This document shows, one piece after another, positions 1 to 6,652 of a DNA stretch of 9,792 bases. The DNA is from Leptolinea sp964397625 (GTDB taxonomy: Bacteria > Chloroflexota > Anaerolineae > Anaerolineales > Anaerolineaceae): positions 1-9,792 of the forward strand of contig CAYNJT010000091.1 of the NCBI GenBank assembly GCA_964397625.1. The letters run 5' to 3'. The notes below the pieces were generated by a model. The model saw only the letters and a list, made by a program, of their open reading frames with translations. It was not told the origin of the DNA and made no database searches. The first letter of the stretch is position 1, and each line of letters begins with the position of its first letter. A program made the translations under genes and the position numbers.

Positions 1-31
1 ATACCCTCTATGAAAAGGAGCCAGTCCTCTG

Positions 32-91
32 GGTAACATTATCAAATGAACTATCCGTTCCTGTTCGGTAACATTATCTTTTGAATTGACA
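32..91. mobile_element. Probable terminal repeats of an insertion sequence (IS21-like end), element truncated by the window edge
   Basis: Two copies of a repeat of about 19 bp, GGTAACATTATC followed by AAATGAA or TTTTGAA, begin at 32 and 67, so the pitch is 35 bp. The first 12 bases are identical, and 16 of 19 match overall. After the second copy the sequence runs ATTGACA and then changes character, so read from the outside the tip would be TGTCAATTC. A TG...CA tip with repeated subterminal transposase-binding sites is typical of IS21-family ends; that assignment is inference. The body of the element would lie left of position 1. A frame open from 3 to 71 on the plus strand ends inside the repeats and is too short to interpret. 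The tip is about 20 bp from the stop codon of the HD-GYP gene. Confidence 0.4.
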
Positions 92-111
92 GGTTAGTCG
101 CTAAAGAAGGA

Positions 112-1896
112 TTAATATTCCGGATGGTTATTAATGAATGACAGGAAAACCTCCACCACATGCGGATCAAAGTGTTTGCCGCTCTGTTCCTGGATATATC
201 TTCTTGCATCCTGCTTTGTCCAGGCTTTGCGGTAAGGCCTATCACTTGTTAACGCGTCGTACACATCAATAATGGCGAATAACCGCGCTGATATCGGGAT
301 ATTTTCACCTGCCAATCTATGCGGATATCCGGTTCCATCCCATTTTTCATGATGAAGGTGGGGGATATCCAGGGCTGGTTTCAGGTAATCAATGGATTTG
401 AGCAGATTGTAGGCAAAAATGGGATGTTGCTGCATGATCTGGCGTTCTTCCTCCGTTAAGATACCAGGTTTGCGCAAGATGGTATCGGATACTCCCAGTT
501 TGCCGATATCATGCAACAATGTACCCCGTCGTATGTTCACCATTTCCTCGGGGGAGAATCCCATAATATCTGCCAGTTCCATCGTCATTGTGGTTACCCG
601 GCGTGAATGTTCTTCGGTTTCGTAATCGCGCAGATTCAAGGCCTTGGCCAGGCTTTCAATAGTGGCATCATACGCTAATGTGAGATTCTGGTTGGCTTCA
701 ACCAACTCGCGATTCACCCGGCTGATGTCATTGTTGATGTCTTCCAATCCCTGGATCAGACGAGCGTTTTCGATTGCCAGTGCCGCCTGCCCGGCGAGAG
801 TCTCAAAGAATTCCAACCACTCTGAATCCGGTTGGATATCCTTTCGTGTGAATAATTCCAGTACTCCCACCAGATTCCCTTTCGCGGATAAAGGTATGCC
901 CAGATAATTGACGATATTTTCCTCCTGCAAGAGGGAGGCAAATGCCTCATCAATTGAATTGCTATGCAAATCGTGAATATGAAGCAAACTGCCATTTTCC
1001 GCCGCGATTCCCGCAAAGCTGCCCCCCATTTTCACCCGTGCGTTTAAAATGCGATCGGAAGTAAACCCGATACTGTCGGCGTATTTAAATAGATTTTCTT
1101 TTTCGTCGTACAGTAAGATACTAACCGCATCCACATTTAAATTATCACGCACATTGACAACGATCTTGTCAAGCGTAGTGGTCAGATTTGATTTGGAACT
1201 GATCTCTTTGTCTATCTCATGGAGGGTGGCAATACGTTGAAGCCTGCGTTGCGCATCTGCCAGCAATTGACTTTTGATCAACTCCTCATTCTTTTTTTCC
1301 GTAATATTGGTAAATGTTCCCAACATGCGAGTTGGCTGTCCATTCGCACTGTATTCAACGATTTTTCCGATGGAAAGGATCCAGATCCAATCGGATGAGG
1401 CAGTCTTCTGCCGAAATTCCACCAGATATTCTTTGCTTAATCCGGAGCTGTACTGAAGGAATTCATGATTAATCCGTTCCCGGTCATCAGGATGCATCCG
1501 GTCCAACCATGTTGAAATGGTCTCATGAAAGGTAAGTGGATCGTGACCGAGTAGTTGCGCGTAGATATCGTTGACAATCACCTCTCCGGTCTGTAAGTTC
1601 ACATCAAAGATGCCTTGATTGGCTGCTTTCACAGCCAGGCGGAAACGTTCTTCGCTTTTATCCAGTTGATTCTGGTATCTATTTTGAACGGTGAGATATC
1701 GTTTTATCAGACCATAGATCAATACAGCGCTAACCGTAACATACGCCCAGCCTTTATAACTCTGGATGCGGGTCATATCGGCTGTATTATGGACGAACAT
1801 ATCCAGTATCTGGTCAGAAAACAGTATCCAAAGACAACCGAAAATTAGGTATGTCAAGGCTGTTTGAATACTGACATCCAGGTGAAATTTTTTCAT
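112..1896 (-). CDS. Membrane-bound PAS-GAF-HD-GYP sensor, predicted cyclic-di-GMP phosphodiesterase
   Basis: This is a membrane-anchored signalling protein of about 594 residues. Two hydrophobic helices (about 12-30 and 50-67) flank a short outside loop. A PAS/PAC domain follows at about 80-203 (WLDRMHPDDRERI block), then a GAF domain at about 220-385, a short helical linker, and a C-terminal HD-GYP domain from about 405. The HD-GYP metal and catalytic motifs are intact: HSRRV near 430, HDIGK near 463, and HHEKWDGTGYP near 515-525, followed by IIDVYDALTSDRPYR. Proteins with this motif set hydrolyse cyclic-di-GMP to pGpG or GMP, so the likely role is to lower c-di-GMP in response to a small-molecule or redox signal. 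The signal itself is unknown. An ATG at 1896 is chosen over an in-frame TTG one codon upstream (1899), with a weak GGAA element 8 bases before it. It is transcribed alone, divergently from the serine hydrolase gene. The DNA looks more AT-rich than the right end of the window. Confidence 0.93.
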   Translation of the reverse strand: MKKFHLDVSIQTALTYLIFGCLWILFSDQILDMFVHNTADMTRIQSYKGWAYVTVSAVLIYGLIKRYLTVQNRYQNQLDKSEERFRLAVKAANQGIFDVNLQTGEVIVNDIYAQLLGHDPLTFHETISTWLDRMHPDDRERINHEFLQYSSGLSKEYLVEFRQKTASSDWIWILSIGKIVEYSANGQPTRMLGTFTNITEKKNEELIKSQLLADAQRRLQRIATLHEIDKEISSKSNLTTTLDKIVVNVRDNLNVDAVSILLYDEKENLFKYADSIGFTSDRILNARVKMGGSFAGIAAENGSLLHIHDLHSNSIDEAFASLLQEENIVNYLGIPLSAKGNLVGVLELFTRKDIQPDSEWLEFFETLAGQAALAIENARLIQGLEDINNDISRVNRELVEANQNLTLAYDATIESLAKALNLRDYETEEHSRRVTTMTMELADIMGFSPEEMVNIRRGTLLHDIGKLGVSDTILRKPGILTEEERQIMQQHPIFAYNLLKSIDYLKPALDIPHLHHEKWDGTGYPHRLAGENIPISARLFAIIDVYDALTSDRPYRKAWTKQDARRYIQEQSGKHFDPHVVEVFLSFINNHPEY

Positions 1897-1935
1897 CAAT
1901 AAATTTCCGGAATTCCCATACTTGATTGTCTACTT

Positions 1936-1964
1936 ATTTTAGGTGAATCCCGGCTAACAGACAA
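1936..1964 (-). promoter_or_regulatory. Predicted sigma70-type promoter of the HD-GYP gene
   Basis: On the minus strand TTGTCT (1964-1959) is followed after exactly 17 bases by TAAAAT (1941-1936). Transcription should begin near 1929, which gives a leader of about 33 bases before the ATG at 1896. The hexamers match the consensus at four and five of six positions. Confidence 0.55.
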
Positions 1965-1994
1965 CTTCTCTTAACAGGAATAAAGTTGCTTTCC

Positions 1995-2021
1995 CGGATG
2001 CAAATCCGTTTCTGGTAGAAT
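1995..2021 (+). promoter_or_regulatory. Extended -10 promoter with an overlapping inverted repeat, upstream of the serine hydrolase gene
   Basis: TGGTAGAAT at 2013-2021 is an extended -10 element. No good -35 hexamer lies 16-18 bases upstream. Instead a perfect inverted repeat, CGGAT-GCAA-ATCCG, occupies 1995-2008 over the expected -35 zone. It could be an operator or an activator site, but a 5-bp arm can arise by chance. Transcription would start near 2028, leaving a leader of only about 9 bases, with an AGAGG ribosome-binding site (2028-2032) at the very 5' end. The short leader makes the exact start uncertain. Confidence 0.35.
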
Positions 2022-2036
2022 CGGGGCAGAGGATTT

Positions 2037-3521
2037 ATGAGAGCAAAACAATCATTGTCATTCCTGCGCTGGATTTCTCTGGCGTTGATTTTCATTGCTG
2101 CCCTGCTGACTGTGTACAACCTGATCGGCTACAGCCGCATCCGTGGAAGTTTTCCGCCTGGCATGCGCATCGCCGGTGTGCCTGTTGGGGGCATGGACAG
2201 GCAGAAATCCGCCGAGCGCCTGGTACAGGCTTACGGGGTGCCCATTGAATTGCGCTACAACGAGGCTGTCATTCAGGTTAAACCGGCTGTCGTCGGGTTT
2301 GAACTTGACCTCGAAAATATGCTCTCCGCGGCAGATTTGCAGCGTGTAAACCAGCCTTTCTGGACGGGTTTCTGGGAGTACCTATGGAATCAACAGCCAT
2401 CCACGTCAGATGTTCCCCTAAGTTCGCGCCTGTCGGAAGACCGCCTGCGTGGGTACCTGAGAGATGAAATAGCCACTCGTTTTGATACACCGCCTTCCGC
2501 GGCTATTCCGGTGGCAGGAAGCACGAACTTCAGCGGGGGAACCGCGGGCATGACCCTGGATGTGGATCGCGCGGTTGTTTTAATCTCTGACGCGTTAAAA
2601 TCTCCCGGCAGCCGTGTGGTAAACCTGTCGTTGAAGAAGGTGTCCCCTCCACGACCTTCCTTCCAAAATCTCCAGATTCTGCTGCAGCAGATCATATCGG
2701 AAAGTTTCAACGGCCTTGCTGAAGTTTACCTGCAGGACCTGAAAACAAACCAGGAACTGCATTTCGCTGTAAATAACAACGAAATTATCAAATCAGACGT
2801 GGCTTTCACCGCGGCCAGTACCATGAAGATTCCCATCATGGTATCCGTATTTAAACGGGCAAAAGAGCCATTGCCGGCCAACATCGGCGACTTGATTACC
2901 CTGATGATCGACCGGTCGGATAACCCGCCGGCAGACAGGTTGATGTCTGAGGTGCTGGATGCCAACGTAGGTCCATTGGTGGTTAGCCAGGACATGGCCG
3001 CGCTTGGTTTGCAGAACACTTTCCTGGGCGGGTATTTTTATCAGGGCGCTCCTCTGTTGAAGCGCTTTGTCACGCCATCCAATTCACGCACTGATTTCAA
3101 CACAAACCCGGATCAATACAACCAGACCACCCCGATGGAAATGGGGCTTCTACTCAGTGATATGTACGCGTGCGCCAATAACGGCGGAGGCACCTTCGCC
3201 GCTGTATTCCCCGGAGAAATCAGTCAAAATGAATGCCGGCAGATGATTGCCTATCTGGCGAAAAATAAGATCGGCGTTCTGCTCGAAGCCGGGTTGCCTG
3301 AAGGCACCCAATTCGCCCACAAACACGGCTGGGTGACGGATACCACGGACGGTGTCATCCATACCATGCAGGATGCCGGTATTGTCTACTCACCCGGCGG
3401 CAATTATGTGATCACCGTTTACCTGTACCACCCCACCCAGGTGGTGTTTGACCCGGTGAATATCATGTACGCCCAGCTCTCCAAGGCGGTTTATAACTAT
3501 TTCAACCTTCCGGCGGATTGA
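2037..3521 (+). CDS. Membrane-anchored serine hydrolase: peptidoglycan-binding-like domain plus class A beta-lactamase-like domain
   Basis: This 494-residue protein has one N-terminal hydrophobic segment (about 10-30) that serves as a membrane anchor or uncleaved signal, so the rest should lie outside the membrane. Residues 40-200 resemble the VanW/YoaR-associated peptidoglycan-binding domain (PG_binding_4). Residues 210-490 have the class A beta-lactamase/transpeptidase fold. The nucleophile motif is S261-T-M-K264, the second motif S294-D-N296, and K429-H-G431 stands where KTG is usual. A TTPMEM block (364-369) matches the usual TTPxxM. The segment just before it (about 345-363), which should hold the Glu of the ExxLN omega loop, contains no glutamate. 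Deacylation of beta-lactams is therefore doubtful. A cell-wall peptidase or penicillin-binding role, or an esterase role, is as likely as antibiotic resistance. The ATG at 2037 has AGAGG 4 bases upstream. The gene stands alone and converges on the phosphatase gene, with 55 bp between and no clear terminator. Confidence 0.88.
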   Translation: MRAKQSLSFLRWISLALIFIAALLTVYNLIGYSRIRGSFPPGMRIAGVPVGGMDRQKSAERLVQAYGVPIELRYNEAVIQVKPAVVGFELDLENMLSAADLQRVNQPFWTGFWEYLWNQQPSTSDVPLSSRLSEDRLRGYLRDEIATRFDTPPSAAIPVAGSTNFSGGTAGMTLDVDRAVVLISDALKSPGSRVVNLSLKKVSPPRPSFQNLQILLQQIISESFNGLAEVYLQDLKTNQELHFAVNNNEIIKSDVAFTAASTMKIPIMVSVFKRAKEPLPANIGDLITLMIDRSDNPPADRLMSEVLDANVGPLVVSQDMAALGLQNTFLGGYFYQGAPLLKRFVTPSNSRTDFNTNPDQYNQTTPMEMGLLLSDMYACANNGGGTFAAVFPGEISQNECRQMIAYLAKNKIGVLLEAGLPEGTQFAHKHGWVTDTTDGVIHTMQDAGIVYSPGGNYVITVYLYHPTQVVFDPVNIMYAQLSKAVYNYFNLPAD

Positions 3522-3576
3522 TCGGCCGTATTGCGCGGTTATTCCGTCTCGCTCACCGTACCAGGCCCTTCACCGC

Positions 3577-4197
3577 TTATGAGTGAAAAAAGCAGGCCGT
3601 AGAGTCGACGGGGAAATTGATCTGCCCCAGGTGTGTTTTACCATCAGAGAACATGACGACAGACAGCGAACCCGGATCAACCGATAGCCGTTGGAAATCA
3701 TCCAAAGCCATATTGAGAAAATAAGCCAGCGCCAACCGGATGGGATCGCAATGCGAGAAACAGATGGCCGCATCCTTTTCCCCCATTGCCGACACAATCT
3801 CCTCCAGACTGGCTACAATCCTTTGCTGTGCCGCGATAAAAGATTCTCCTGCCGGGAATGTGACAGTTGATGGTTTACTGTGAATCGTCTGCCAGAGTTT
3901 TAATTTTTCCAATTGTTTGTATGGCTTTCCCTGCCAGGCCCCAAAATTGATCTCTGTCAGCCCGCTATGCGGGCTGATGGGAATGCCGCTGGTTTCAGAA
4001 AGAGGACGAGCGGTTTCGATAGCTCTTTCCAGCGGGCTGCTGAAGATGGCGCCAATCCGCGCGTCTTTGAGTCTTTGTGCTATGGCTTCCGCCTGTGAGC
4101 GGCCGTTCGCGTTCAAATGAACACCCGCGATGCGGCCTGTCAGTTTCCTGCCGATGACATCTGTTTCACCGTGACGCGCAAGGATAAGGACAGGCAT
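3577..4197 (-). CDS. Histidine phosphatase, phosphoglycerate-mutase-like (MSMEG_4193-type)
   Basis: This 206-residue cytoplasmic enzyme belongs to the histidine phosphatase superfamily, which transfers phosphate through a histidine. The catalytic RHG is at 8-10 (LARHGETD). R58 lies in SSPLERAIETA, E82 in LTEINFGAWQGK, and the second histidine H149 in FSHCDPIR, so the four core residues are present. The usual SHGG reads SHCD here. The TGRIAGVHLNANG block and the DDFQRLSVDPGSLSVV block resemble the MSMEG_4193 family of putative phosphomutases, whose substrate is not established. It is the last gene of the operon. The ATG lies 6 bp after the rarA stop, and a good ribosome-binding site (GAAGGGA, 4213-4207) is embedded in the last codons of rarA, which suggests translational coupling. 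No intrinsic terminator is visible after it. Confidence 0.87.
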   Translation of the reverse strand: MPVLILARHGETDVIGRKLTGRIAGVHLNANGRSQAEAIAQRLKDARIGAIFSSPLERAIETARPLSETSGIPISPHSGLTEINFGAWQGKPYKQLEKLKLWQTIHSKPSTVTFPAGESFIAAQQRIVASLEEIVSAMGEKDAAICFSHCDPIRLALAYFLNMALDDFQRLSVDPGSLSVVMFSDGKTHLGQINFPVDSTACFFHS

Positions 4198-4203
4198 CAG
4201 TTT

Positions 4204-5556
4204 TTATCCCTTCTTTTCGATTTTCGAACGTGCCTGGTCAATTTGCCTACGCCATTTATCCAACCGGTCCGCGATCTCCAACTCATATCCCTGATCGGAA
4301 GGTTCATAGAAACGCCGACCGTTCATCGATTCCGGAAGGTATTGCTGCGGTGTGAAATGCCCGGGAAAATCATGCGGATATTTATACCCTTTTCCGTGGC
4401 CAAATCCGGCCGCGTCACGGCTCGCATCCATCAAGTGGATGGGGACAGCGCCCATACCTTCTCGCCGGATCAGATCCTGAGCCTCAAAGATGGCTTTGGC
4501 TGAATTGCTTTTTGGCGCGGTGGCCAGGTACAGAGTGGCTTCGGTGATCGGGTACACCCCTTCGGGCATGCCGATGAATTCAAAGGCTGTGACCGCGGAA
4601 GCCGCGATCACCAGTCCCTGTGGGTCAGCCAGACCGATATCCTCACTGGCCAGCACCACCAACCGCCGCAGGATAAAACGAGGATCTTCGCCGGCGGCCA
4701 GCATTTTGGCCAGCCAATACAGAGCGGCATCCGGGTCGGAGCCGCGGACTGACTTGATAAACGCGGAAATCGTGTCGTAATGCGCGTCGCCTTTTTTATC
4801 ATACGCCAGAGCGCGTTTCTGAATCGATTCCTGGGCGATATCCAGCGTTATATGAATTGTTCCCGATGGATCGGGGTGTGTGGTTTCAACGGCCAGTTCA
4901 AGCGCGTTGAGCAGGTTGCGGGCGTCATGGTTGGCCATGTCGATCAGATGGGCGCGGGCTTCCTCTGCGATCTCAATGGATAACTTTCCATAACCGCGTT
5001 CTGCATCCTGCAGCGCTCCATCCAATATTCTGCGCAAGTCTGCATCTTTTAGTGGTTCCAATTCAAAAATCCGTGAGCGGGAAACCAGCGCGGGAATGAC
5101 TTCAAAATACGGGTTCTGGGTGGTGGCGCCGATCAGGGTGATCAGCCCTCGTTCGACATGCGGTAAGAGCGCGTCCTGCTGGGCTTTATTCCAGCGGTGG
5201 ACTTCATCCACAAACAACAGAGTGCGCTGATTATGGTGTTTACGCCGGTCTTCCGAGGCCTCAATTACTCTTCGAAGTTCGGGAACACCGGCGAGAACGG
5301 CGGAAATGTTTTCAAAGTAAGCTTTTGTGTGGTTGGCCACAATACGTGCCAGCGTGGTTTTACCTGTGCCGGGCGGGCCGTACAACAGGATGGATGAGAA
5401 GAGCCGGTCAGCCTCAATGGCGCGACGCAAGAGCCGGCCAGGAGCCGTGATATGCTCCTGGCCGACAAATTCATCCATGCTTCGCGGCCGCATACGCTCC
5501 GCCAGTGGAGCTTCATTTTTCATGCGGTTTTCAAGCGCCTGCCCGAAAAGATCCAT
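4204..5556 (-). CDS. rarA: Replication-associated recombination protein RarA (MgsA/WRNIP1 family AAA+ ATPase)
   Basis: This 450-residue protein is full length for the family. The N-terminus has PLAERMRPRSMDEFVGQEH, the usual RarA opening. Walker A is GPPGTGKT at 60-67, Walker B is LLFVDEVHR with D117-E118, sensor 1 lies near GATTQNP (143-149), and the arginine finger region is SRSR at 159-162. The C-terminal tetramerisation part has the typical YPHDFPGHFTPQQYLP block. RarA is related to clamp-loader ATPases. It acts at stalled replication forks and single-stranded DNA gaps, where it interacts with SSB. It is the second gene in the operon: its ATG follows the stop of the SPFH gene by 7 bp and has no Shine-Dalgarno-like sequence, so coupling to the upstream gene is likely. 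RuvB is excluded because the C-terminal winged-helix domain is absent. Confidence 0.96.
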   Translation of the reverse strand: MDLFGQALENRMKNEAPLAERMRPRSMDEFVGQEHITAPGRLLRRAIEADRLFSSILLYGPPGTGKTTLARIVANHTKAYFENISAVLAGVPELRRVIEASEDRRKHHNQRTLLFVDEVHRWNKAQQDALLPHVERGLITLIGATTQNPYFEVIPALVSRSRIFELEPLKDADLRRILDGALQDAERGYGKLSIEIAEEARAHLIDMANHDARNLLNALELAVETTHPDPSGTIHITLDIAQESIQKRALAYDKKGDAHYDTISAFIKSVRGSDPDAALYWLAKMLAAGEDPRFILRRLVVLASEDIGLADPQGLVIAASAVTAFEFIGMPEGVYPITEATLYLATAPKSNSAKAIFEAQDLIRREGMGAVPIHLMDASRDAAGFGHGKGYKYPHDFPGHFTPQQYLPESMNGRRFYEPSDQGYELEIADRLDKWRRQIDQARSKIEKKG

Positions 5557-5563
5557 GTTTAGA

Positions 5564-6592
5564 TTACGGGGTAGTGGTCTGCCCGTTCATATTGGGGAGT
5601 TGCAGGATGAAGGGGTTGTTGCTCGGTAACATCATGGTCTGCACGTTCGGCGCCAGTTTTGTGATGTACTGGTAGGTTAACAGATTGGGATTTGCCTGAA
5701 GCGCATCTGCAATGAGCTTCAGGGATTGGGCTTCGGCCTGAGCCTGGATTATTCGGGCTTCAGCTTCCCCTTTGGCGCGAATGACCGAAGCATCTGCCGC
5801 GCCCTGTGCAGTCTGCCGGGCTTGTTCAGCTTCCTGGCGTCTCTGCTCGACCACAAACTTGGCCTGTTGGGCGGTTTGTTCGGCGATCTGTTTCTGTTCG
5901 ACTGAAGCGGCGTATTCCGGCGAGAAGGTAATGTTGCGCAGAATAAAATCCACAAGGACCAGCCCGTTTTCATTTAATTTCTTTTCCATGGTCGTACGGA
6001 GTTTATCAGCCATTTCAAATCGTTTGGTTGTGACGACTTCTTCCACCCGATATTGTGATACCACGTCGCGGATCACGCCGCGAGCCTGCGCCCGCACCAG
6101 ATCATCTCCATAGCGGTTCTTCCACATGATGTGCACTTTGACAACCTGATTGGGGTCAATGGCATAGATCACGGAAGCATCCACGTAGATCTCCTGCCCA
6201 TCAGAGGTACGGGCGGTGATGGAGTCATCCCCCTGCACAGAGCCTTCTTTTGGCGCGATGCTCATGGTATAGGTCTGCCGGCTGATGGGGTATTGCACCA
6301 CTGACTCGGCAAAAGGAATGATCCAGTGCAGACCAGGTTCCAGCGCCTGTTCGCGGTAGCCTTTGGGTGCCACAGCCGAAATGACCACGCCGCGCTGGTC
6401 TGGATCAATGAAAACCAATCCGGCGCTTATTGTTGAAAGGGCAATGGCGACAACCAAAATAATCAACAATACAAGGCCGCCTTTGGGGATCGGTTTTCCC
6501 CGGGATGCCTGAAGCACCATGAAAACAATAAATACCACGGCCAGTAACCAGGCTCCGCCGCTAATTAATCCAACAAGTGTCGCGATATCCAT
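5564..6592 (-). CDS. SPFH/prohibitin-like membrane protein
   Basis: This 342-residue protein starts with two hydrophobic helices (about 9-28 and 38-61) separated by a short basic loop. An SPFH (band 7) domain follows at about 62-230 (YREQALEPGLHWIIPF and ARTSDGQEIYVDASVIYAID). Then comes an Ala/Glu/Gln-rich coiled coil (about 230-295) with the IRAKGEAEARIIQAQAEAQS-like pattern typical of prohibitins and stomatins. The C-terminus is short and polar. Such proteins form ring-shaped membrane scaffolds and often bind or regulate proteases such as FtsH. No NfeD-type or protease partner is encoded next to it here, so the specific role is unknown. It is the first gene of the operon with rarA and the phosphatase gene. 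The ATG at 6592 has a strong AGGAG (6602-6598) 5 bases upstream. Confidence 0.92.
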   Translation of the reverse strand: MDIATLVGLISGGAWLLAVVFIVFMVLQASRGKPIPKGGLVLLIILVVAIALSTISAGLVFIDPDQRGVVISAVAPKGYREQALEPGLHWIIPFAESVVQYPISRQTYTMSIAPKEGSVQGDDSITARTSDGQEIYVDASVIYAIDPNQVVKVHIMWKNRYGDDLVRAQARGVIRDVVSQYRVEEVVTTKRFEMADKLRTTMEKKLNENGLVLVDFILRNITFSPEYAASVEQKQIAEQTAQQAKFVVEQRRQEAEQARQTAQGAADASVIRAKGEAEARIIQAQAEAQSLKLIADALQANPNLLTYQYITKLAPNVQTMMLPSNNPFILQLPNMNGQTTTP

Positions 6593-6626
6593 TCTCTCTC
6601 CTTTTTCCTTAATAATGCGTACGAAA

Positions 6627-6632
6627 ATTATA
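6627..6632 (-). promoter_or_regulatory. Predicted -10 box for the SPFH-rarA-phosphatase operon
   Basis: A perfect TATAAT is read on the minus strand (6632-6627), directly preceded by TG. I see no convincing -35 hexamer 16-18 bases upstream. Transcription would start near 6620, giving a leader of about 28 bases that contains the AGGAG site. It is interleaved with the oppositely directed element at 6637-6645. Confidence 0.45.
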
Positions 6633-6636
6633 CATG

Positions 6637-6645
6637 TGATATAGT
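6637..6645 (+). promoter_or_regulatory. Extended -10 promoter for the PyrK/PyrD-like pair, predicting a leaderless mRNA
   Basis: TGATATAGT is an extended -10 element (TGn then TATAGT). The expected start point, about 7 bases downstream, is 6652, next to the ATG at 6653. No Shine-Dalgarno sequence precedes that ATG (CGCAGAG). The two observations fit a leaderless transcript. No good -35 hexamer is seen. Confidence 0.4.
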
Positions 6646-6652
6646 CGCAGAG

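Noticed and set aside
32..85. CRISPR array fragment suggested by the 35-bp repeat pitch
   Set aside because: There are only two copies, the repeat is imperfect over 19 bp and the gap is about 16 bp, too short for a spacer. The TG...CA tip fits an IS end better.
3522..3576. Intrinsic terminator between the convergent serine hydrolase and phosphatase genes
   Set aside because: The only hairpin near it (TTCAC...GTGAA) has a 5-bp stem with a 9-base or longer loop and no T-run in the right place.
4117..4503. A 128-codon plus-strand frame across the rarA/phosphatase junction
   Set aside because: It overlaps the ends of two well-supported genes and has no recognisable domain or start signal.
5624..5635. 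A third copy of the GGTAACAT motif
   Set aside because: It lies inside the SPFH coding sequence, matches only about 9 of 12 bases contiguously, and encodes part of the C-terminal MLPSNN segment. It is chance similarity.
5772..6113. A 113-codon plus-strand frame, Cys/Ser/Arg-rich, inside the SPFH gene
   Set aside because: It is the mirror of the Ala/Glu/Gln-rich coiled coil. The cysteine richness is an artefact of the opposite-strand codons.
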